This document shows positions 14,401-26,400 of a stretch of DNA of 64,000 bases, in pieces. A model generated the notes under the pieces. It had not been told where the DNA came from, searched no databases, and saw only the letters and a program-made list of their open reading frames with translations. Source of the DNA: Bathymodiolus brooksi (lineage: Eukaryota; Mollusca; Bivalvia; Mytilida; Modiolidae); contig OY804579.1 in NCBI GenBank assembly GCA_963680875.1, positions 78,605,095 to 78,669,094 on the forward strand, in the 5' to 3' direction. The stretch's first letter is position 1. Each line of letters opens with the position of its first letter. The translations under genes and the position numbers were made by a program.

Positions 14401-17400
14401 CTTCTGGAAGTCATGAGTCAAATCTGTATTAGAGAAAGTCAATGGTGACGAAACGCCATCAATTACTGTCCAAGTTGTGGTATAGTTTTCTCCAGAACCC
14501 ACGATGGCAGAGAAAGTAATGGTTGTATTTACTGCAATATATGGATAAGATTCGTTGACGATGGAATGTATTCTGACACCACTGACTGCTTCCATTACAG
14601 ATATCGTCTTATTTGCCGATGCATTTCCCAAGTCATTCTGAACTTCTAAGATAAAGTTTTTGTGACCATTTCCAATGAATGTATAAGTAAACGACTTTGT
14701 GGTGTCAGGAAGAAGATATTGTCCTGTGGAATTTTCCAGCGTCCATTTGTATCTAAGTTCCGTTCCTGTTATTGTTACTGCTGTAATTTGTAACGCTTCA
14801 CCTGTTGCTATCAGCGAAGGTTTGTCAAATGTTACATATGCTCCCGATATTTCCTGCTGGACATATACCTTTATTGAACTTGTGTATGTGCTACCAAGTG
14901 GATTGGATACAGTTACAACAACTTCATACTGATGGATACCAATAAAAGTGTACGTAAAATTTTTATCATTTCCTGTTAAGGAGTATACTATTGTTGATGA
15001 CCGCTTAACAGACCAGGCATAAGATAAATCCAGTTCTGTATTTACTTGAGCAGAAAATATATAAATTTGATTTACACTGGCATATTGATCTTGAACTAAA
15101 TTGGATGAGATGTTGACACTTGTAATATAATCTAATACAGTTACAAGTTGCGAGTTAGTTTTAAAGTTGATTTCATTATATGCTTTGACTGATACAATAT
15201 ACTTTCCCGACGTGTTGAACATTCCAGTTGTATAAACAGGTGACACCTGATGATTCTGATCACAGGTTCCGCAATCTTGCCATGCGTATGTAATATCAGT
15301 GCCTCCAACTGGTGTTGCCGTCAAAATGAAGTTTGAATTAACAAATACAGGATTACTAGCAACAATAATGGACACGCTATCTATCTCCTCCTGAACATAA
15401 ATAACGAATGTAGCCGTCACTGTACCGACATCATTTACGGCAGATAGATTTATTGTATAAGACTGTGGCAAGGAGTAGGCATGGGTTTGTGATATTCCAA
15501 TTCCTGTTGACGTGTCACCAAAGTCCCAGTTGTAGGTTACGTTAGTTCCAAATGTTAAAGAAGCAACAAATGAAGCTGTTTTTGTTGACTGAAGATACGA
15601 GTTTCCATTATTTTCGGTACAATTGAGGCATGTTATTTTTAACCCTTCAACAATCTGCTGAACTTTGTACGTTGTTGTTCCATTCAGAGAGCTTACGTCA
15701 TTCCAAACCATAACGACAACTGTTTCCTCTATCTCCACGGATCGTGTGACAGTGACTGTATTTGACGTAGTTGTTTCTATCTTTCCATCATAATCCCAGG
15801 TATACCTTATACTGGTACCGGTATTGGTAGTTGCTGTGGTGGTAACAGTAACTGATCCTACAGAGGGTAAAGCAACAGGACCATCATCACTGACAACTAA
15901 ACCTGACAGAGAGTCTTGTATCTCTACAGTCGAGTAACCTTTTATGAATTTCCCAGAACTACTTGATTGTATAGTTACAGTAAAATTGTAAATCCCTGCT
16001 GTAGTAAATGTGTAAGATGTGGAAAGACCGCCTCCACCTTTCTGAGTGAATCCTGCAAACTCCCATGTCAAGATAAGATCAGCGTAGTTGTAGTATAACA
16101 CATCAACTTCCACGTTTAACACTGTATTTGTAGCTTTGTACTTATCGTGGGTAAATTTTATTATCTCCAACGTGTCTGTATCTACTACATAGATTTCCTT
16201 AGATACCGTCGAAGCACCAAGGTCATTCCAAGCTGTCAAGGTTACATTGAAGAGACCTGTTTGGTCTAAAACGACCTTGTACACATTGTTTGTTACATTT
16301 CCAGAAGAGAGACCAAAATCGGGTATATCAAAGTTGTACGTTATAGAATTTCCAGTTGTAACAAACGCATTTATACTAATGGATGTATTGAGTACCACGA
16401 TTCTGTCTGAAACAATCGATAATCCAGTGATGTCATCCAATACATATACAACAACGGTATCTTCAACTGTCTGTGCTTCATTGCTTACTGTCACAGTGAC
16501 GTAATATATGCCTGCTGTACTATAAATATGTAATTTTTCTTTGGACGTACTGCTCTCTATGTTTGTATCATTGAAGTTAAACTGGTATATCAAACTTCCA
16601 TAATCTTTGATAGCTACATTAGGGACAGTAGCAACAAAATCAATATTGGAACCAGTCTTAATGCTTGTGGGTGTGGCCGACAGAGAAACGGATGGAATTT
16701 CTTCTACAATACGGATACTTTGTGTGACAGACTTTACGTTATCGAATTCATCAGTGATTGTTAGTCTGAATGTATATGTTCCATTTATTGTATGAGCATG
16801 GGATTTTATCAACTGGAGTGAGGTTGACGTTGTCTCCAGAGATTCTGAAATCGTACCACTTTCAAATTCCCACTGAACATATATGAAGGCATTAGCATTA
16901 ACAGTAGCAGTAGCCTCAAACTGGACTGCGTTCCCCACGGTTACCTTTGATGGAACACCTATCAAGGCAAGACTCTGTACATCTGCTGGATACCTGCTGG
17001 ACACAATTACAGAGGCATTTGATGAACTGAAACTATCAAATATCTCAACTGTTACTTCCCATACATTTTTGGAAGTAAATGTATGTGTAAATGCAGTCGT
17101 TGTTGATGTAGACATTGAACTTCCATTGATCATATAATTGTAGCTTGTAGGATTTCCACTCAGCACTGATATGGTAAAATTGATTGCCGTATTTATCTCT
17201 ACCAGGTAACCATGGGTAAAATCAGTCAGATTAAATCCAACAGACAGTGGCAGGAAAACATCACTTGCTAATGTCTTACTTTTTGACCCCACATTGTTTT
17301 GAACGGTAATCTTAATTGGTATACTGTTCCCACTGTTGTAGGTAAAAGTATGCTGGATGTATGCAAATGGTTCAGGCTTCCGATAGTTGCTTAAGTCACA

Positions 17401-20400
17401 CAGACTACCGATTTGTGCTTCAACACTACTTGGACACGAGGAATAAAATGTTGAAGTAGAAACATTTCCCTCAATCTCCCATTCAACTTGAAGATTCGTT
17501 CCTCTCTTAGCAACAAAAACCAAATATGTTTTGACATCAGCCTCTACGTAAAATGTATCTGTCAAACTACTTGACCTAATACTGGGATAAATCCATGTCA
17601 AATCACCAACATCTTCTTCTACAGTGATGGTACATGATTTATTAATATTACTTCCTGTAAGACTGAATTCATACGTGTAATTACCAGCTACTGTGGAATA
17701 CTGTAGAAAAGGCGACAAGGATACACTTTCTGGAACTGTGTAAACTGCTTGGAAGTAGCATGCTGTATTGTTATGCCAGTTATATGATGATGTATCTATA
17801 ACATCGCCTACAGAAGGTGGAGACGTCTGAAATGTTTGTAGTGAATTCTGCAACATTGAAATATCTGAATTTTCACACTTGATAACATCGTCACTGGTAA
17901 ATGCCTGAAAAGCTAATACATCTCCGGGGCTTACATTTAAGCCATCAGCATTTATAGAAAAATAATCGGACGGTCCAGCTGGAAGCGTAACAGTTGTTTG
18001 TCCAGTAAGTCTGTACGTCGGGCGAGTTCCGACATACGGTGTACTGCAATAAGCATAAGTAATATTACTGAGTAAGTTACAGTTACATGGGTCTGAGACT
18101 GGTAAGCATGTTCCTGTATGGGAACAACTTTCTTCTACTTCACTACAGCTTGGTAAAGCAGTGCAGGATGTAACAGTACTAGAACAGGAACCATATCGGG
18201 CACCGTTTCCATCACATCCTGAAAAATAAATTCTATCATGTATTAAGTACTGTAGTGAGATAAATACAGAATATACATGAAACCTGTCTAAACCAAACCC
18301 TGAATAAGACGGAATCCTGCTTAAACGGAACATTACATAAAGTTTCAATGTAGACCATCTTTGTACATTTAACCTGTCTAAACACTTGTCTATTCCAAAC
18401 ATAAACGCTGGTTCCAACATGGTTCTATTAACGCCACTATTAACTATATTTCAGTTATATCGTGACGTTCAGTTTTACAACATTTTAAAACGGCCTCACA
18501 AGGCAGTGGTCTTCATAAAGAGAGATCTTCCAAGAGAAAACTGGTTTAAATTGATAAGAAACACAACAAAATTAAGCTATGATGGACAAAATATTTAAAA
18601 GAAAATGTCAAATTTGACCAAAAAAAATTCACAATATAAGTGAAATAAACCTTAGTGTCAATTCATGCCATTAAACCCGATTTAAACTGTAAATTGTAAT
18701 CACAAAATAAAGTGTCAAATGAAAACAGACAATGTCATATACAATAGTAGTAAGGACAATGTGATCCAACTATTGAACATCATGCAATACAGACAAAATA
18801 CATACCTTTTTTTTTAACTTTTGTAATGATGTAGAAAAATGTTGGAATCAAATGAAAGAAAATTAAGTTATCCTATGGTAATGTATAGATTTTTATTTCA
18901 ATAACAATACAGAAAGATATACAGTAAATCCTGTATTAAGAGGTCACCCTTAGGACAAAGAAAAAGTGGCCTTATAAGACAGGTGATCTCTTAAAAAAGG
19001 TTCAATTCATATGAAATTTTCTATGTCATGACAAGAAAAATGTGACCTTTTAATACAGGTGACTGCACAGGCAGGTTTGACATTTATTAAAAACAATTTA
19101 TTTTTCTATCTTAAAACAACATACCAGGATTAATAAATGTTGTTGCTGAAGTACATTCTGGTGTATACACTTGGAAAGTAACATCGTATGATTTGGACAA
19201 GGTATTCGTTTGAAAGTTCCATTTTCGTATCTCTCCAATGTGGGAAATTGTAAGTCCTACAAAAAAATACACTTTGATTTTGAAAAAAAAAATCACTTTT
19301 TTTATTTATTGATTTATTCTCTCATCCAAATTATGGTGACAAGGTTTCGTGATAGAGGGAGTCAGAGCTCACAAAGAAAACAATAGTATGTTAGTAACTA
19401 CCTTAAGGTACAAGTCAAACATACCTAATGTTCTCAGATTGTCCTGAAGAACTTTATAAAAATTAGTTTAATTATTAAAGAATTTACTCCAGAAATTTTG
19501 ATAAAACTGGCAATTGTCCTGAAGATTTCAAAGTCTAGCTGAAACACTGAATTAATTTTTTTTTGTATAGATAAATTTGGGAGGGGGTCCCTGAACACCA
19601 ACATTCTTAAACCAGCATATAGTATACATTATTATCTTAGCACTTATGTTAGGACCATTTAAAGGTTGTTAGTTACTTTTCAAAAAATAACTAATAAGTG
19701 AAATATCACATGCTATATTTAGTTTAAATCTATTGAAATAAAGTAAAATATAGTGATTTAAGAATGTTTATTCATCTTCTTAGAACAAAAATTAAAGAAA
19801 GAAAATTATAAATTTAATGAGAAATGAAATAATATATATTTATATAAAAGTGAACTATGGTCATTTTATGTGAAAAAAGAAAAGCTATGAGGATATGAAG
19901 TTTTACATATCATTCTATGATATAATTTTGTAAATAAAGTATTTAGTATAACTTAAAAGAAATAATATAAATGTTCAAATACATGTAGTGCTGTTTTCAT
20001 ATTTCTTGTAGTGATTATCATATGCATTTCTACAGAACTGTGAAATTGATTACTGCTTCAAACCATTTTTTTTGTTGGCGTTATAAAATTGAGCAAATTT
20101 ACCTGGAAAGATTGATAAAACAGAGCGACCAGTCGTTGGTGAAGTCGTACTATTAATGCTTGTTATATCATATGATACTCCTGTAGCAGCAAGACGTCCA
20201 ATTCCAGCCAGATATGTAGGTATCTTTACAGTTTCTGAAACAACAAAAGAACAACAAATTCTCATAGGGATCTATATTGAAACAATATTGATGTAATGTT
20301 GTGACATATTTTTAACATTATATTGAAATGACGTTGTGTGCCTTCTGGGAAGATCAACAGAAAATTACAGATCATGACTGTTATATTTCATATCTTGGAA

Positions 20401-23400
20401 TGATGTTGATTGGTTGGTTATGGTGTTTAACACCACTTTCAACAATATTTCAGCTATATTGTGGTGGTCAGTTTTATTGGTGGAGGAAATCGGAGTACCC
20501 GGAGAAAACCTGACTAACTTTATCACATAATGTTGTATCGAGTACACCTCGCCTGCACAAGATTTGAACTCACAACGTTAGTGGTGATAGGTACTAATTG
20601 CATAGGATGTTATAAATCCATCTACCATAGTATCACGACCACGACGGCCCCTTCGTGGATTGAAGTTAAGTTTGTTTGATCTCACAGATGTCTTTCTTTA
20701 TTTTTATCTTGTGATGCATTTTCAAATCATTTTACTTCCTACCTCTGTCATGGATGGCCAAAAAAAAATCAGTTCTATCAATAAGTATTTAATTGATTTA
20801 TTGATTGATTGATTAATACTTAACGTCCAGCAAGCAGTATTTCAGCTATATCCAAAATGAGAACAAGTTCAATAATATATAAATGATTTTGACTGCCACT
20901 GAAAAAGTCTTGGAGAATTAAATCTTTTGTAGCGGTGACAATGCGCCTACTTTTCTTTTTTTTCGAAATCTACAAAAGAGGTCTTTAGTGTGCAGGGAGT
21001 GTGGCACTCTCCAAACACATCACCCACAACGGCCTACAGTCAAGCTTTCTCTATTACAACCTGACAATCTGCCCCCACCTAATACAGAGGGTTCACCATC
21101 AGCCAACCTGGAACGTGCTGAGAAGCAGATCTGTGGGTTTGAGCCCTGGAAACCATAACCAGAATCCAGTAAGTATTTAAAATTTACACATAACTGTAAC
21201 TGCAAGATTCAATGTCATAATTGACATTAATAAAATAAATAATATTTTGACCTTAATTAGAAAATTAACGCTAATAAATTACCAATTACCTCGTAAAGAA
21301 TACTGGCATACATAATAATTGACTTCTTTACAACTGAAGTGAGACCAGGAACCAGCACTATCTACTGTTATACAGTCTGTTTCTGGAGCAGTTCCTACAG
21401 GATTGTAATTGACAACAGACTGTTTGTTTGTCCACATTAAATATGTCTCTGCCTCTCGATCTGTCAGACCAATCCAAGCTGGTTGTGTCACACTAAACGA
21501 AATGTAATAGTAAAGTAAGAGAGTGAGTGATTGTTGTTTAACACCAACTCAGCAATGTAATAGTAAATGAGAGCTTGCTATGTAATATGTAGTTATAAAT
21601 TTTTCACCTATATCATGGCGAGAACATGCTACTCGTTTTTTATGAGACGAAGATGATGCATGGTTTGTACCTATCTTCAGGCAAAGGATTCTGGGTATCC
21701 TGCATCAGTCGCTATTACCTCTGCCACACCATTGATTGACATCATGAGAAATAAGCAACACCATTGGTTGACGCCTTGAGAGATAAGCAACAACATTGGT
21801 TGATGTCATGAGAGATAAGCCATGCCATTGGTTGATGCCATGAGAGATAAGCCACACCATTGGTTGATGCTATGACAGATATTTTTTATGGCATATAAAG
21901 CAGTCCTTTATACTCTGTCTTTATTTACAAACATTATAAGCAGACGACAAAGTAGTTCAGTCAAATGACATAAATTTGTATTCCCGCAATAAATGGGAGG
22001 AGCCAAACATCACAAGCAGACAACAAAGTAATTCAGTCAAATGACGTAAACTACCATTGCAGTCATGATCATATGGTAGTTGGATTTACAACTACCTGAG
22101 CAATCAGTGCCTTTCACCACTAAAGTTGTGAGTTCGAACCCTGTTCATGGCGAGGTGTACTCCATACACCATTATGTGATAAAGTTTGTCAGTTACTTGC
22201 GACAGGTCAGTGATTTTCTCCGGTTTCCCCTACCAATAAAACTGACTCACGATATAACTGAAATCTTGTTGAAAGTGGCGTTAAACATCATAAACCAAAC
22301 CAAACCAATATAAAAGAGCTAGCTTAGTCTGTAAGTAGACATGCTTCTCAAATCATATACATTAACTTGATTATGAACAAATCTTGGAACTTAATACATT
22401 GTCAATTATGAATTTGTTATGAAAGGAGTCTGGACAGATATGAGATAAATGTATTGAATTTTTACAAGAAGAAGGCCATAGGTCAAAATGCTGTATAATC
22501 TTATTCACTTCATTTGCATTTGCAAATACTTAGAGACGACCTAATTACAAAATTTGCTGCTCAGTAAATAAGGTCACTTTTGTCCAGTTTTACAGTATAT
22601 ATTTAGTTGATGTATATCTCATAAAAGAATGATTGATCCCATGTTTTCACCTTATTTCTATCTTGTTAGATTAAATTTTTTTTCACGTCCAGCAGAATCA
22701 TCGATTCAATGAACAATTTCCCTTATAAATAGTCGTCATCCTTAAACCTTTTCGATAATTGCTTAAATATTAAAACTGGTGATATGTTTCCAAAAAACAA
22801 CAAACAAATTTACTTACGTTCCAAATACATTGTTAATAACAAATGTAGCTAGATTCTGAGAGTCCATGATGGCAAGCTGTGATTGGTTGGTTAAGGCTTC
22901 ACATGCACTGACAGCATCTGTCCATATTACGCTCATCTTGTATAACTGGTAACAGTGGTTATTGCCGGAATAATAATATCCTCCATAGGGACACTCTGTA
23001 TTTGGTGCTAAAAGTAAAGAAATATCATCTAATATCTTCTTCTGAAGGGGGCCTCCTGGGTGGCAGAGTAGCTAAGATTGTTGACCTTACACCACAGATA
23101 TAGCTTCTCGCCTCAATACATGTACTCGTCTCAAGTGAAAAAAAAGACAACTAAAACTTTATGTGAGATCGTCATTCAAATGTCATAGACAAAATCAGGC
23201 GGCGGGAAGGAATTGTTTACTCTTATAATACAAAACTTCTTCAAATTTGTGTCGACAGCGTTCATTACTATTCTTGTTATATCTGTTGCACGGTATACAA
23301 TGCTGGGTGTTACCCTTTAACAATAAATTTTAAAACATAAAGATTAATCAATAAATAAAAAAATTTAAATATGCAATTTATTTTAAAAAGAAATGACAAT

Positions 23401-26400
23401 TCATGATTGAGATACACAAACTGGTACATACAGTAAACCAGCTCAGGAATATAAAGGAAATTACAAAACAAAATGGCTGAAGAGGGATCATAAGTTAGTT
23501 TAAGTTTTCTGTGTAGTTTTATGTCGATCACTGTATGTCTTTTTATCCTTTTTCTTTTGGGCAATGTATAGTCTGTCCTTCTTCAAATTTTCGGAGATGT
23601 CGTGGTCGTGATCGTATGGTATTTGGATTTAAAACTACCTATGCAATCAGTGCCTATCACCATTGAAGTTGTGAGTTTAAATCCCATTCATGTGGCAAGG
23701 TGTACTTGATACAACATTATGTGATAAAGTCTGTCAAAGACTTGCATCAAGTCAGTGATTTTCTCTGAGTATCCTGGTTTCCTCCACCAATAAAACTGGC
23801 CGCCACGGAATAACTGACATATTGCTAAAAGTGGTGTTAAACACCATAACTCTAACCCTAACCCTTAAAATAACATATGAATTTAAAATTTCAGGAGACT
23901 CTTACTTTGCTGACAGATAATACTATGAGATGTAGAACAATCAATTCCCTTTAATTCTCCACTCGTCCTGTCAATCACTATGCAATCTCCAATAGATGAA
24001 TCTGTTACATCATCCACCATAAAGTAAGCTTGATTTCCATTGGCCCATGTGTAACCATTTCCATTTTTCTGTCCTCCCAAGTAAATTGTTGAAAGTGCTG
24101 GGAAAAAAAACATATAAAAATACAGATTTTCTGGATTTTATCTAAAATTGTTTTATCATTCATCAACTGCAGCTTAAAATTAACAGGAAGTGTAAGAAAT
24201 ACAATTAACAGGAAGTGTAAGAAAGACAAATAACAGTAAGTGTAAGAAAGACAATTAACAGGAAGTGTAAGAAAGACAATTAACAGGAAGTGTAAGAAAG
24301 ACAATTAACAGGAAGTGTAAGAAAGACAATTAACAGGAAGTGTAAGAAAGACAAATAACAGGAAGTGTAAGAAAGACAATTAACAGGAAGTGTAAGAAAG
24401 ACAATTAACAGGAAGTGTAAGAAAAACAAATAACAGGAAGTGTAAGAAAGACAATTAACAGGAAGTACAAGAAAGACAATTAACAGGAAGTGCAAGAAAG
24501 ACAATTAACAGGAAGTGTAAGAAACACAATTAACAGGAAGTGTAAGAAAGACAATTAACAGGAAGTGTAAGAAAGACAATTAACAGGATGTGTAAGAAAG
24601 ACAATTAACAGGAAGTGTAATAAAGACAATTAACAGGATGTGTAAGAAAGACAATTAACAGGAAATGAAAGAAAGACAATTAACAGGAAGTGCAAGAAAG
24701 ACAATTAACAGGAAGTGTAAGAAAGACAGAGTTGAATAAATTACACAGTGAATAGACTATTTGTATAGTGAAGTCAAGATATAATAATTATATTTTCACC
24801 GACAGTAGTGGTAATTGGAATTTTGCTTTCATGTATTATAATCCTGCATAAAAAGAATTAGATATACAGTGAAAACCGTCTAAACTGAACCCTGAATAAA
24901 CTGGAATCGTATATTAACCTGACTTTAAACAAGGGAAACGCAAAGCGTGGCGTATCCTCTCGCCTAAAAATTTGACCTGGTGACCTTGACCTATGACCTT
25001 GAAAATCAATAGGGTTCCAGATTTCTTAAGGACTAAGTATGTACCAAGTTTGGTGAAAATCCATTGAAAGTTGTTGATTCTAGAGTGTTCACAAGGATGT
25101 TACAGGGTAAAAATTAGACCCTGTGACCTTGACCTTTGACCTATGATCTTGAAAATCAATAGGGTTCCAGACTCTCCTAAGGACTAAGTATGTACCAAGT
25201 TTGGTCAAAATCCATTGAAGGATGTTGATTCTAGAGTATTCACAAGGATGTTACAGGGTAACAATTAGACCCTGTGACCTTGACCTTTGACCTATGATCT
25301 TGAAAATCAATAGGGTTCCAGACTCTCATAAGGACTAAATATGCACCAAGTTTGGTCAAAATCCATTGAAGGATGTTGATTCTAGAGTGTTCACAATGAT
25401 GTTACGGAAGGACGGATGGACGAACGGAAGGAAGGAAGGACGGAAGGAAGGATGGACGGTAGCGTTACTATATCCCATCGCAACTTCGTTGGTGAGGGGA
25501 TAATAATGTTATAATGTAGGAAATCTTTTTAAATTTAACCTGTATAAACGGAACGCATGTCTATTCCGAACACAAAAGTTGGTCCCAAGTAGGTTTGGTT
25601 TAGAGAGATTTCACTGTTATAACCTTTTTTGGGCCAAAATGATGTCATGACCTAATTCACCATGTTCTTCTCTAACAGATGTACCCATTATCAACTTGTT
25701 TAAATCAGAACATATTAACAGTAACGATCATGACTACTATTCAAATATTGTTAACTTAAGGAATAATTCATGGCAGGCATAGAGTTGTGCAAATTTACAC
25801 ATGGGCTGGGCCTTTATATTCAAATTTTACCCCGAGCGAAAGCGAGCGGTAAAATCTAAGAATATAAAGGCCCAGCCCATGTGTAAATTTGCACAACTCT
25901 ATGCCTGCCATGAATTATTTCAATTCTAATAGGACAAATACGGTAATTTTTAACCATTCGTGAACTGTATATAAGGTGTGAAACCTATAATTAATTTCTT
26001 TAAGGTTTTCTACTAAATTTGTGTTTTTTCGAGCCTACCTGGCCATTTTATCTTAAGTTTAACCTTTTGAAGACCATACATTTTCTGAAACGTCCATGAT
26101 TCCTCTACGTTCTGTCAAAATATCAGGCCATGTTTAAAGTCTTGCAGTGAAATGCCAGGCTATGGAAAATACCTACTCTAAAAATAGCTCTGTCATCCCC
26201 CAGAAATTCCCTATTTATAGGTCATGCATCAAATCCTCCATATCCATATTAAAATACAACTAAATCAATCAAATTTGGGCTCAAAATAATCCTTATACAT
26301 TTAACTTCAATTATCAATTTAATTATTCCATTCCATTCAGTATTTGTCACAATACAACAAAGTGAAAGGAACTTTTTTCTTTAAAAGGGACTACTTATAT

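Noticed and set aside
18219..18420. N-terminal extension of the giant PKD frame with an ATG at 18420
   Set aside because: The stretch is a family A MITE in the intron. The TTTTTCAG acceptor at 18219-18220 and phase agreement with the previous exon place the real start of the exon at 18218.
24005..24504. Minus-strand frames of repeated [15 protein letters not shown]
   Set aside because: Translation of the 25-bp ETS-like minisatellite in the intron.
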